Part shown: in pieces, positions 41,107 to 52,377 of the stretch | Position numbering within the stretch: the stretch's first letter is position 1 | How the letters are laid out: each line of letters opens with the position of its first letter | Source: Amylostereum areolatum | Taxonomy: Eukaryota > Basidiomycota > Agaricomycetes > Russulales > Stereaceae | Length of the DNA stretch: 64,000 nt | Assembly (NCBI GenBank): GCA_012932865.1 | Contig: SAXG01000026.1 | Span: forward strand, 558,001 to 622,000 | Direction: 5' to 3' | The notes under the pieces: model-generated | The model's input: only the letters and a program-made list of their open reading frames with translations | Told to the model about the DNA's origin: nothing | Databases searched by the model: none | Made by a program: the position numbers and the translations under genes

Positions 41107-44100
41107 CTACTTCATATGTATCAATCGAAGTAACATGTCACCGTCGAGCAAGTCCTGTACAACTAAAAAAGGACGTGTCTCGGTCTTCGGAAATATGATG
41201 GTACCACGGACAATGGAATCAAGATATATGAACTCGATGTTACCGCTGCCGCAAAGATCAATATATCCTGTCTGTCTGTTTCGACGGCCGTCGGTGTGCA
41301 CCACGGCCAGTCCTAGATCCCAAACCTGGTCACAGTAAGTTAGCGTGAACATAGATACTAATTGAGCAACCGTGGCCCATCACTTCGACTGGCTGTGTAG
41401 TAGAACGGAGTCAAACCGAGGCCCCCGCACCACGCCACCGAGACGTAACATGGAGTATGTGTTCGACGGGGTGTGCGGCCATCTGGCACAAGTATCTTAT
41501 CCGTGCAGAGCCGTAGGGTGTGACCTACGCAGCTGCTGGATGAGAGATCGCACGTGAAAAGATCAACCAATTGCTTACCGGGCATTGAGCTAAAGTAGCC
41601 GCATCGATCGAGACATCCATGTTTATCTTGAGAAACCTTTGGAGCAGCTGGACAAGCTCGAACTTGTCAGGACTCCAAGACGCCGATGTAGCCACTGCTG
41701 CCAAGTGGACATTGAGTCGAACCTGCTTTTGTCGCGATCCAAGATGTATGTGTTCATTGCTGGTGTCCCTTTCCCTCTCGGTCTCCTGCGCTTCTTCCGC
41801 TGCATCAACACGGGCCCGGATATGCATTATGGTGTCTCGTTTGACAGCCATTCGAAGCATCTAGAGTACGAAAAAAATTAGCGGGTTAGGTTAGAATAAG
41901 TTTACCCCAGTTCATACCTGGTTCTCGTGCGTTTGCGGCTGGTGATTTGTACGGTGATAGTCCTTCTTCGTCTGTGGGTGGAGCCCCTCGCCGATCCCAG
42001 TGTGGTAGTTGTCGACGGTTGCCTTTCTCCGGATGATATTTATGATGTGCGCGTTCGAGTGCATCTTCGGGAACTCGAAGCTGGGTGCAATCCCGAGAGC
42101 TTGGACACCCTGGGATAGCGGTCAACAGAGAATTATACAATAGTGAGAAAGTACTCACGCGCACAGCAACTTCAAGAGCAGCAATACTTTGACGGAGGAG
42201 CTCCAGTGTTACTTCCGTGTGGCAGGTGAACTTGACAAGCAGCAGGACACATGCTTGGGCGTGGAGTAGCGCGTAGATGGGTTGTGCATGCTCTTTAATC
42301 AAGCCTGATATACATGGAACAAGGCTCTGTCCGAACATTATAATTAGCTGAGACGCGACGTGACATCTTAGGCTGCGCGAAATGGTCGACGTACCCGCGC
42401 GATGACATTGTGCTCCGTCCCGCTGATGTTCTGCAAGCTGAGGATACCGTTTGGAAAGTGATGCATCCCCGGGTACCGGGGGATGCATTTAAAGCTGAGC
42501 AGATGTATTAGCACTGGGTCATATTCAAGACTGCATAGCTGACACTTACTTCTCGTCAAGCATTCGTTGTTCGTGCTTCCCCAACAGTTCTTGGATCCAA
42601 GGGAAGATGTGCTTGCCAAAGGTCCCTTGCTCAATCTGGTGTAATGGGTCGCAGATGAACGCGTTGTAGATAGACGAGATGGGGTTCATGATTTGGAAGA
42701 AAACATTCTGTGAAATGGTCAACCATTGCTCAAAGCGATGGAAGAAGACAACTTACATCGGCGTCTCGTAGTGATTGTTCTTTTAGCTTTGCATGCCGGG
42801 CTTTCTTCATCGACTGCGATCGCGCTTCCTCCAGAAGGGCAACGGTCCCATCTACTGTGCGTCTTGCCCAAGTTCCGGTCAGGACTGCCAGCGCGTCCGC
42901 AGGGACGAGACATATAGGGCATGGGAAACCACTCCTTGCTCCGAGGATGAGCGCCGCGCGGACCCTAAGGAGTAGAACATTAGTTTATTATGCTATATGC
43001 TGTGGGAAGTTTATTTACATCTCTTCATAATCCATGGACACGACAGCTATAAGCGGGAAACCTTTCAAAATGCCGGGGGCAGCATTGACGAGAGTCCCGA
43101 CATGACCCGCCAACCGGAGGGAATACAAGATGAACAAAAGCGAGCGGTGATACACCAACGCGCGATGCAATGCTAGTTTGGACGGGTCATCGTCTGGCCT
43201 TCCAATTTTCTAGATGGAAATATCAGCGAGCCGTTTGGGACGTCAAACAGCCACAGCTTCAACTTACCGACTCGATAAATCCAACCAGGATGGCCCGCCC
43301 TTTTTTTCTTCCATTCCTGTGGCCCTTTGGAACATTCCCCACCCCATTCGTACACGGCCCATACTTTCGTATGACCAAANNNNNNNNNNNNNNNNNNNNN
43401 NNNNGCGCGACACGACCGACGGTCCGCATATACATGGACTAAATCACCACACCATCCACACTATCTGCATCTGAAGATGTGTTAGTGAACGAAGAACGAT
43501 AATGAAAACCAAACGAAGCGTACCTGAAAATCCCACCAGTCATCTCCAGACGAAACCTCGCGCCAGACTCGCATATATTCACCAGGCTTGCTTGGATTTC
43601 GAACGTAGTGTTGATCTGGATACCACGTCAGTGTTCTCGCAAGTCCGGGTCTTCAAGTAGGTGAATGACGCGGGGGAGCGCGGCGCGGAATCTTATCGTG
43701 TTTTGCGTTCTTCCTCCTTCCCGAACGGCAACGAAAATGTCTGTGTCAGGAACTAACCAAGATATTTGATGTAAGCAATCATATGGATGCTTCAAACTGT
43801 AGACTGACCTGCCCATGTCGTGTGACCGGTCACTGCCTTCCGAAGAAGGTCGTGCATCTCCGCCGCTGTGCTAAAGCTGACCAGGGAGCCCAACTTGGAA
43901 TCCTGCATGAACGAAAGCTGCTTGTTTATAAAAGTATCTGGGCTATTTCCTCCAACGAAGATCTCCGCGCAAAAACGAATCTTTGTGGAAAACGGCGCCC
44001 CGGGAGGAAGCGGTCGAGGAGGGAGGAGTGGCCATGGAAAGATGTTGGCAAGTGGTTGAGTCTCCGAGAAATCTGGCGCCGTGCCGTCGACATTGTACAT

Positions 44101-44122
44101 CTGAAGCACTTCCGATTGTTCC
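41107..44122 (-). pseudogene. Plavaka-like (CACTA/EnSpm-related) transposase, 5' end cut by element B
   Basis: Minus-strand blocks in order: LQMYNVDGTAPDFSE (about 44100), a stretch ending DLREHWYPDQHYVRNPSKPG (about 43560-43640), PCPICLVP (about 42925), NPISSIYNAFICDPLHQIEQ with GTFGKHIFPW (about 42600-42690), PRYPGMHHF ... SGTEHNVIARV (about 42400-42480), ERAHHKYHPEKGNRR (about 42030), MLRMAVKRDTIMHIRARVD (about 41800-41860), and DSIVRGTIIFP ... DLLDGDMLLRL at 41120-41210. This order and these motifs match Plavaka-family transposase proteins abundant in Agaricomycetes. Several GT-AG introns separate the blocks. The N-terminus is missing at the B insertion (44123), and a 25-N gap interrupts 43380-43404. 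Confidence 0.7.
43380..43404. other. Assembly gap (25 N)
   Basis: Run of N inside the Plavaka-like gene; its true length is unknown, so frames across it are not meaningful. Confidence 0.99.
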
Positions 44123-44572
44123 TGTCATGAACGGTCTATAATTTTCTTTTTACTTTACATCGGTTACACGCTTTAGGACTTATCGGCTTATCACCGGTCC
44201 GGCTCCACTTCGGCCGGACCGGTTCATCTATATCCCGCCCGGACCCACGTGACTCATCTCAGCCCGGGTCTGACTCCTTTCTCTTGACTCATGCTGTACG
44301 ATACTGACTCATGCTGTGCTCCTTTACATACGACTGCTTACTTATACTAGGTCTGCTTACTGATTGCCGTGTATTGGTTGCTTACCTAAGTCTCTCTCCT
44401 CTTGTGTATATAAGGCTCGCTCTCGTGTACATATTCCTTATCTCGAGCTAGTAATTCTACTGACTTGCTTGCTTTCCCTTGTCTGTCGCCGTGTCTGATC
44501 GGCTCCCCTCGTCCGTCCTATCTTAGCTAGCTGTGTCGTAACTTGGTGCTGTCGCACTAGTCGTTGCTGACA
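44123..44572 (+). repeat. LTR of the truncated element B
   Basis: 450 bp, TGTCATGAACGG ... TTGCTGACA, TATA box TATATAAGG near 44407. Confidence 0.9.
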
Positions 44573-45595
44573 TAAGCTCGAGATCTGTTTACTCTGCAAG
44601 CCCCCGAACGTCCCTACGTATGTAGCCGTATTGTAGTAGTATGTACCCGTTGGTACGACTTGTTTTTCCCCCGTGCCGCCTATTCCCCCCTAGTCGACTC
44701 CCCCATGTCTCGGGCCCCAAGATTATCAGCGGTACTCCGTTACCCTGACATTTGTGGTCTCGTCCCCGCGCCAGTCCCTGTATTTAAATATATCCGGGCT
44801 CGGCTGAGCTTCTCCTTCGATAGCCTCTGTTTCCTCCAACACTTTTACTACTCACAAATCGAGACTGCTCCAATCACCCCAGGAGTTTGACTAAGCTCAG
44901 AGGGTGACGTATGATAAGGGTGCACCTTTGGCTGCTAGGAACACGAGTAAAAGCGAGCGTTTTTACCCTAAGGAAACCAGGTTTAGGAAGCGCTCTTTGG
45001 GCTAATGTCCCCACCATCTAGACTGAAGTAGACAGCAACAAGGTGCGAGAAGACTGAGGAGACCCATTTCTGTTCTTGCGATATCGTAAAAGAACCACCT
45101 CCCTCGAACAAAATCTTCCCTTGCCGCACATGAGTAGCCATTTCGAATGGGGGTCGTGTGCAGGCATGACGATTGTGCCAGCTCGGCCAAGTATCAAGAT
45201 TATATCCCCAGCAACGACAATGACTATCATCTACCCTCATCAACGAGTCTAAAAGACCACTTGGGCCCTGGGCACATTGGAAGGTCGCCCTCGGCGTAGA
45301 AGAACTGAAGACATCCCGTCAGTAGACGTCCACTCTATCGCCTCAAATATAAGTTCGAAACAAGGCTTTTAACCCACTTTAAATTGGCAACCTCTACGTC
45401 TACTTCTGCCCAAGACATCACTATCCTAACTAACAAACTCAAGCAACCCCAAATCCTTCTACCCCCGCGCCTCCAACGAGATATAATACCAGTTGCACAC
45501 ATCGACACACCCACCGCCCTCCTTACACCAGTGTACAACACCCCCCAGCCCCCCCCCTCCCCCCCATCACCAGAGCCTATTTGAGGTCATTTGCC
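44123..45595 (+). mobile_element. Truncated element B: 5' LTR, leader and decayed ORF0
   Basis: LTR 44123-44572 (450 bp), PBS TAAGCTCGAGAT at 44573-44584, then leader sequence and a remnant of ORF0 with many indels (compare 58930-59570) ending near 45595 at the acidic C-terminal codons. Gag, pol and 3' LTR are absent. More diverged than the other two copies. Confidence 0.85.
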
Positions 45596-46990
45596 TTTTT
45601 TTCGATCACGTACCAACATATGCCATCCCCGAGGTAATTGGGACACTAACCCCACTTTATCAAATTCAATTCCCCTCCAGTCGTTGATTTTCGCTCCCTT
45701 CTTCCCCCCCCTTTTTTTTTCTTTCCCCCTTCCTATCAACGGTTCCGACCACCGACGTCCGAACCACGTGCATCGAAATTTCACGATTCATCATCGACCG
45801 TAATTTTACCTGGCTTTGCCCTAGTTTTCTTCACCCTACCACGAGGCTTTTCACCCAAGAAGATGACCGACACTCATCTCTTTGCCTAGACTTGTAGAGA
45901 CAACCACCCTTTAAGAAGTTGCACTCTCTCCCTGTAAACCCACATGAGCTTCGTGGCCTCATATCCTCCTCCCCCCGGTACACTTACCCCCCCGCACGGA
46001 GACCACAACCCCGACCATCACATATTTTAACGCCCGGACCTTGCGACACTACACTGGACTGCCATCCGCCTCACTACCACGTGTTACCACGAAGACTTCT
46101 ACCCCTGACCTCGACAGAACCCACGTTCTATGGTCTTTTTTTTTCCTCCCCCCCCTGTACAACTTTAGTGGATCACCGCACCGCCCCCCAACCACCCTCT
46201 CACACCGCCCCCAGCCCCTGCCAACCTGACCATCAAAATTGCGCGTCCTGGCACACCCGGGGAACAATTCTTTGTACATCGGCACCAAACTGCGATCACC
46301 CACCATCCTTCAACACACCACATGACATAACCCCTTTTCTGGCCACAGTTTAACACGATGCACCATGGTATTGGAAGTTAAAGGCAAATGTGTGTCGCCT
46401 TTTATACCCCCTTTGCCCGTGCTTTGTTGCTCGCCCTCAATACTCAGCCACCCCCCGACGTCACAACGCGTCCACCACGCCTCCCCCACCCATCACCGTC
46501 ATACACCATGCTGGTCCCAATGTCGTCTACGCTGCACCAGTTCCCGCCCTACGGCTACAACCAGATCCCACCTCAGCACTAAGAAGGTCTCATCGTCTGA
46601 AAACCCTTTTTCCCTTTCTGAACGCGCTTACTCGGGGTTAATACGACCCCCCCTCGTCCACGTGACTTCTTCATAACAGATTTGGATTTGCACCGGGAAT
46701 CCGCCCCCGCCCCACGGCCAGTACCCCATGCTGAGACGCCCAGAGGCAGGTCACCTAGTCGATTCGGTTCCATTATAAGTCCGCACACAACCCACGTACC
46801 CTCTTCACTACTCACCATTTTACCCATGACTGGGGTGGCACCCCCCCTTCTCCCCCACCCGCCACAGCACACGACAACCCTTCCTATATGTCGGCCCCAC
46901 CTAGGCCCCTACCCGCATACCGAGTGGTTCCCTCTGCCCACTGTCGCACCCTTTCCTATTGCCCAATGGAGCCATCCGGTAACCCCCGGG
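45596..46990. other. Degenerate, pyrimidine- and homopolymer-rich sequence
   Basis: Long runs of T and C, many short unrelated frames. Probably the decayed body of a retrotransposon, but no domain can be read. No gene supported. Confidence 0.4.
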
Positions 46991-46994
46991 TGGA

Positions 46995-47347
46995 ATCTTT
47001 GTACTCAACGCCGCCAAATTGTGTTTTATACACATTTCGGACACCTACATTTATTGTAGTTCCTTTATAGTAGCCCCTCCTTTTTTTCTCTTTTTTTACA
47101 ATTTCGTTGATTTTCTTTTTCCCTTAGTCATGCGGACTCTTAGCTCTCACGCTTCGATCGCCGATTCGGCCCCCTTCTTAGGGCCCCTTCATACGACTTA
47201 TAGGTCCTCCCCTAGGTCTTTATGATTAGAACTTGGACGTCATACTACCATAGCCACTCTTTTAGACTGATGTCGACCCAAAGTTCGCTACAAGTCTCGC
47301 TGGCCCCTTCCCCGTCCTCTTTTTCCTTTTTTTCTTTCTTTTTGGTA
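46995..47347 (+). repeat. Diverged family-D LTR fragment
   Basis: Matches solo LTR D in order: CAACGCCGCCAAATTGTG, CCTACATTTATTGTAGTT and TTATAGTAG, then a GGACGTCATACTACC region. It is cut at 47348 by the start of a C-like LTR. Confidence 0.6.
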
Positions 47348-47983
47348 TGTACAGAAACCGCAGTTATGAGATTCCACGACTTGAACTACCCGCCTAAGTT
47401 TCTTGTCTGACGATCGCGCGAGGTATTTTTTTTTCCCCCCCCCCAGGATTTGCATGAGAAGTATCAAATTAGATTATCTCGAGAGTGATGGGTCCAGGGC
47501 CTAGTGAAACGCCTGCGCGACTTTAGTATCGTTTTAGACGAGATGACAGTCTAGGACAAAGGAAGGCGAACACACTGTCTCTCCTACCCCTATACCAAGT
47601 TCGCGGACTGATCCGGGCGATCGCGTTTTGCGAGTAGTGCGTTCTCGCGCACCTTCGGCGGCGTTCCTTTTATTCCCCTTCCCCCTTCTTTCCTTTCGGG
47701 CAACATTATTTAGGAAATGGGTCATGGGGCGGAGGTACACGAATGCGTCCTGGAGCGTGATGTCAGAGATAAGGATGCCTTTTTTTCGGTATAAATTCAC
47801 CCAGCGTGGTAACGTATTCATCGGCCAATGTACCCGTCCGTTGAAGCACTGTTTTGACTGCAAGGGCTAATTTTTAGTTAGATGCGCTGACCGTCGGTTT
47901 TGCTTAATTGACTCTTTGTTGCTATGCCAAGTACACGAAGCATGAGAAAATTGGCCAGCGTTAGTCCCTTGTTGTGGATTCAT
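47348..47983 (-). repeat. Diverged family-C LTR with expanded homopolymers
   Basis: Begins TGTACAGAAACCGCAGTTAT, matching TGTCAGAAACACAGTTTATG of the C LTR, and continues with GAGACGACAGTCTAG-like, GTCATGGGGCGGAGG and GTGATGTCAGAGATAAGGAT blocks, ending before CCGCCCCCTTTACGACTCGC, the polypurine-tract side. About 636 bp versus 420 bp in element C, because of insertions. Confidence 0.7.
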
Positions 47984-48130
47984 TTACCGCCCCCTTTACG
48001 ACTCGCTTTCGCCTTTCCGGTTGAGCTGCTTTTTTTTGTCATGTCTGCAAGTGGGTAATGTAGATTCGAAATTTGTGCAAAGGAGATTGGATTTGCCCTG
48101 GTTGATTCACGCACAGGGAGGCGTTCCGCG
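47984..48130 (-). pseudogene. C-terminal tail of a C-like Pol
   Basis: The minus strand reads a basic tail (STGKAKASRKGGGK) ending at the polypurine tract, as in element C where pol ends LKGG just before the LTR. The rest of the element is unreadable. Confidence 0.5.
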
Positions 48131-48689
48131 CATTTGGATGGTTCTCTTTTTTTTTTTCCTCTCTTGTTTGTGCGAATGGTCTTTGTTTTTTTCACGATTA
48201 AGGTCACGGTGACATTTGTCCCCCCTTTGAGACCCTTTTTTTCCCTTTTTTTTCTTCTATTTTTTATCTGCGAGTGATTTGGATCGATGGGCAGCAATTG
48301 GTAAGTGTGTCCCGGTTTATTTCTGTTCTAGGACATTGATACCCACCCTGACGCATCCCTCGGATGTATGCCTTTTCTTGTGCGGGTCACGGTTCTTTCG
48401 AGTCGCAACGATGTCTTGACAACGTCATATTTCGATCTTTGCCATCAATACAGATGGTACCGGTCTTTTCGTGGCGGTCGTTCACCTAGTTCTTTGGACC
48501 ATGTATGCCGTCGTGTTTCTCCTCATTGTATGACGTTTTCTTTTTTTTGTTGCAGCACATTGCGAACGTAATCGAAGACCGGTGGTGGTTTCTCTTTTTA
48601 TTCACATTCCTTATCGTACCGTGCATGCACTTTTTTGCATGGCACTCGGTTAGCCCCGTTCACTGGGTAATGACCTCCCCGTCAAACGA
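48131..48689. other. Degenerate sequence, C-like remnant
   Basis: T-rich; contains a second CGGTGACATTTGTCCCCCCT junction (about 48208) resembling a C LTR/polypurine boundary. No gene supported. Confidence 0.35.
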
Positions 48690-49896
48690 CTCTTGAAGGG
48701 TTCCAATATTCGTTTTTGTGCCGTAGCTATCCACACTAGGATGAGCTCGCATAATAGCCCAATCTGTCGGCGGAAGGAGGCACTGGCACCTGTGGGATCA
48801 TGCGGAAGATGCTGATGCGCTGACGTCCGAAGTACTAGATGTGTAAAGCAGATAAGCGGGGATGCTCTGCCCAGAGGGAGCGTACATACCATGGGTTTGA
48901 ACATCACTTTCAAGTTCATGTCCCTTGCTACGGGATCTGGTAAGCTATAGTAGCATGGAGGTGAGCGCGACGACGTACATTGTTTCTATTTCCATGGCCT
49001 CGTATTTCTGTAGCAATGAGATGATGTCACCCTGTGCATCCATCGTCAAACATGGGCAAAGGGCTCACCGAGTATAGACCAGCCGTGATCAGAGACTGCT
49101 TGTGCGCCGTGAATTCTTCGAGCGTACCGTCTGGATGGTCTGCTTTCCATTCTTTGCGACAGAAGTTGCTAGCCAGAGTGATCAGCAGGAAAGCAACATT
49201 ATCTATATCCAAGACTCACTCGGTGTTAGGCTTCGATCCGACCTGGAGCCTCCGACGTCTGGATTTTTTGTTTGAGCTTGGCCCGGGAACCGGTTGCAGC
49301 GGGACTGACGACATCAACGGCGGTTTCATGTGGGGCTCCTGGTGGCAAATCCATTGACAGCACGGTGGACTCCACGGAGTGTTGGGCAGCTGGGGATAGC
49401 GACAGATGAGGTTCACCCTCCACTGCAGTAAAAGTAAAAGGAGTGTCAGAAATGGACCAACACGACAAGCACGACACACACCTGCAGCAGATATATTTGG
49501 ACCACCGAGGTCCGGCACGAGTTGGGGGTCTGGTAGCCGATGGTCCCCCAGAATGCGAGCATCGGGGTTGAGACTCTCCCCATGCAACTCCAACTGGGGC
49601 GAAGGCGGTTGTTCGGACGGTCCAGGTGGTGGTGTCGAAACCTCTCTCTCCAGCAAATCTGTACTTGTCGGTGGAGCGGTGCCTTGTCTTGTTGTATCCA
49701 CAGGGGATTGCGAGCGGCGAGGCGTCGATATCCGGGTCAGGGAGCCGGGCTCTGGATTATCTTCGTGATCGACAGGAATGTCGGGCTGGTAGGTGAGTTC
49801 CGCTCTGGTTCAATCTATCAGTAAACGAGAGAGATATAGAAACGCGGGAGTGACTTGCAGGGGATCGTCATGCACTAGCGGAGGATTCAATGGCGG
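48690..49896 (-). CDS. Unrecognised multi-exon host gene, cut by element C at its upstream side
   Basis: Minus-strand coding blocks: LNPPLVHDDPLQ (about 49850-49893), PDIPVDHEDNPEPGS and DTTRQGTAPPTSTDLLE (49500-49790, Pro/Ser-rich), EGEPHLSLSPAAQHSVES (about 49400), DIDNVAFLLITLASNFCRKE ... DGTLEEFTAHKQSLITAGLY (49060-49210), GDIISLLQKYEAMEIET (about 48985-49040), and a block near 48750-48840 (RQRISIFRMIPQVPVPP). GT-AG introns separate them (for example 49425-49485). No domain recognised. Element C begins at 49897. Confidence 0.5.
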
Positions 49897-50316
49897 TGTC
49901 AGAAACACAGTTTATGAGACCCGATGAACCGCCTAAGTCGCGACGATGGGAGGAGCGAGAAGAAAATAGATTCGAGAGTGCCGGGGTCTAGGGTAGTGCA
50001 ACGTGCGCTACAGTACCGTATGACGAGATGGACAGTCTAGGGAAAAGGGAAGAGAAACACTGTCCTTATATACAAGTGGGAACGATGGTGCGATGCGATG
50101 CGATAGTGGTGCGAGCGGGGGGAACAATAGGAAAGGAGTCATGGGGCGGAGGAGAAGGTCCGGAGCAGTGATGTCATAGATAAGGATGCGGAACCCCGCT
50201 CGGAAGTCCGGGCAATGACGTCATTGAAGCATGTGATGCAAGGGAAAGTCATGTGCCGTGACACGTCGCGTGTACGAGGTCTGCAAACGAAGAGAGAAAT
50301 GGAGCGATCCGTGACA
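49897..50316 (-). repeat. 3' LTR of element C
   Basis: 420 bp; plus-strand ends TGTCAGAAACAC and GATCCGTGACA. About 99% like the other C LTR apart from short indels. Confidence 0.93.
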
Positions 50317-52377
50317 TTACCCCCCCTTTAAGACGCGCTTTCGCCTGGAGCGCGATGTCATCTGCAAGGGTAGATGCGAGAAAATCGTCAAAGGAGATGC
50401 CGAGGGAACGCACAGGGCGGGCGCGTTTGGATGGCGTTTGTGGAAGGCGTCGATCATGTCGGTGACCTTTGAGAGCGAGGAGCGAGGGAGCCAGGTATTC
50501 TCGGAGTCAGGATAGCCTGCCCACTTGACGAGGTATTGTATGCCTTTCTTGTTGCGGGTCGGCTTCGAGTCGATGATGTCTTCAACGTCATATTCTTCTT
50601 CGTCATCAACGAGGTCAGGCGGCGGTTGTTCATAGTTTGGACCATGTGCCGTTGTCTCCTTGTACGCGGTGAGCAGCGAAGCATGGAAGACTGGGTGGAT
50701 TCTCCACGTCTTCGGCAGCTTCAGGCGGTAGTTCACTGGGCTAATGACGTCAACGATCTCGAAGGGTCCAAATCGTTTGGCAGCAAGCTTAGCTTTCGGC
50801 CTCGTCGTCTTCAGGTTTTTGCCTTCGAGCCAGACCTTGTCTCCAATGGCGAACAGTGTCGATTTGCTGATCGTGTCACCATTGTAGTGCTTCATTAAGT
50901 CCGATGCGAGGGCAAGGCTGGCTTTGATCTCTTGTCGGACTTCTTCAAGTTGACGGAGGCGTTCTTCAACTGCAGGGACCTTTGAGGACGGGTTTACGGA
51001 TGGGTACATCTTGGGGAGGAAGCCGTAGAGGACTTCAAAGGGAGCCTTTCCAGTAGCTGCATGGGTGCGAGAGTTGTGAGAAAACTCGAAGAAGGGCAAC
51101 CACTTCACCCAGTCGTCTTGACGGTAGTTGCAGAATACTCGCAGAAACTGCTCGAGGTTCTGGTTCTCGCGTTCGGTTTGGCCGTCTGTCTGTGGGTGAT
51201 ACGCTGTGCTGAGGGCGGACTTGATCCCGAGCTTCTCGTTGAGTGTACGCATCACCTGTCCAGCAAATTGGGGTCCACGATCCGAGATGATCTTGTCTGC
51301 TAAGCCGTAGTGTCGGTATACCTTATCGAAGAGAATGTCGGCCGTGCCATCGCTGGTGATCTTCGTTGTACATGGGGTGGTAACCACCATCTTGGTGAGG
51401 CGATCGACCACGACATTGACGGCGTTATAGCCTTCGCAGTCAGGGAGTTCGACGATGAAGTCGGTGGAGATGACGCCAAATGGTCGATCGGGTACTTCGT
51501 TTGGGATCATGTCGACGTGGGGTCGGCTGCTCTGTGTCTTCGTCGACTGGCAGGTTGCGCATCCTGCTACAAAGTCGCGGACAAAGACAGACATGCCAGG
51601 CCACCAATATTCACGACTCACAAGCTCGTAAGTCTTGAAGCGACCGGGGTGTCCAGCCAGGGGCGATTCATGGTACATTTTGACAATGTCGCGTCGCAAC
51701 TCGTCATCTGCAGGGACATATACCTTTCCTCTAAACAGGACCAGGCCTTCTTCGTAGTTCCACTCTTGAAGGTTCTTGACGACGAGTGGTCCGTTTCGTA
51801 AGATGGCGTCCAGGGCTTGAACGACCTCGATGTCCTTGGTTTTGCAGTCGCGGATACGTCGTCGGAGTTCGACATCACCGAGGGAGGTTACTGCTCCTGG
51901 CCTTGTTGCGCGTACTTGGAAGTACTTGGGGTCAAGCAAGACGCGCTCCTTGTTGTCGTTTTCAACACCATCCTTGTGATCGGGTCGTCGAGACATTGGA
52001 TCCGGGCGGTGGGAAATTCCTGGTTTATGAACGAGCGAGAAGTCAAATCGAGTGAGGAATAGAGCCCAACGTGCCTGTCGGCGGCTCAGCTTCTGTGCCG
52101 TCTTGAAGTGCTCCAGGTTCTTGTGATCTGTCCAGATTTCGACGGTGTCGGGGGCGCCTTCGAGGTAGTGGCGCCAGGCTTCAAGCGCACGGATGATCGC
52201 AAGCAGCTCCTTGTCGTAGATGTCGTAGTTCCGTTCCGGTTCCGATAGGGCCTTGGACAGATACGCCACTGGATGCCAGTGACCGTCGTCGCCTTTCTGC
52301 GAGAGTATACCTCCAGTAGCAAAGTCCGAGGCATCGACTTCAACGAGGTAAGGCTTCTTTGGGTCAGGCATGACCAA
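50317..52377 (-). CDS. pol: Element C Pol: RNase H, integrase, chromodomain
   Basis: 686-codon open frame. RNase H (VEVDASDFATGGILSQ, YDKELLAIIRALEAWRHYLE, IWTDHKNLEHF), integrase HHCC (HESPLAGHPG ... CATCQSTK), D,D,E in STDFIVELP, SDRGPQF and QTDGQTERENQ, integrase tail (FGPFEIVDVISPVNYRLKLP), and a chromodomain (YDVEDIIDSKP ... YLVKWAGYPDSENTWLP). The last codons LKGG-stop are encoded by the polypurine tract itself and the TAA abuts the LTR. The upstream part of pol is broken, so this is the only intact segment. Confidence 0.9.
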   Translation of the reverse strand: MVMPDPKKPYLVEVDASDFATGGILSQKGDDGHWHPVAYLSKALSEPERNYDIYDKELLAIIRALEAWRHYLEGAPDTVEIWTDHKNLEHFKTAQKLSRRQARWALFLTRFDFSLVHKPGISHRPDPMSRRPDHKDGVENDNKERVLLDPKYFQVRATRPGAVTSLGDVELRRRIRDCKTKDIEVVQALDAILRNGPLVVKNLQEWNYEEGLVLFRGKVYVPADDELRRDIVKMYHESPLAGHPGRFKTYELVSREYWWPGMSVFVRDFVAGCATCQSTKTQSSRPHVDMIPNEVPDRPFGVISTDFIVELPDCEGYNAVNVVVDRLTKMVVTTPCTTKITSDGTADILFDKVYRHYGLADKIISDRGPQFAGQVMRTLNEKLGIKSALSTAYHPQTDGQTERENQNLEQFLRVFCNYRQDDWVKWLPFFEFSHNSRTHAATGKAPFEVLYGFLPKMYPSVNPSSKVPAVEERLRQLEEVRQEIKASLALASDLMKHYNGDTISKSTLFAIGDKVWLEGKNLKTTRPKAKLAAKRFGPFEIVDVISPVNYRLKLPKTWRIHPVFHASLLTAYKETTAHGPNYEQPPPDLVDDEEEYDVEDIIDSKPTRNKKGIQYLVKWAGYPDSENTWLPRSSLSKVTDMIDAFHKRHPNAPALCVPSASPLTIFSHLPLQMTSRSRRKRVLKGG

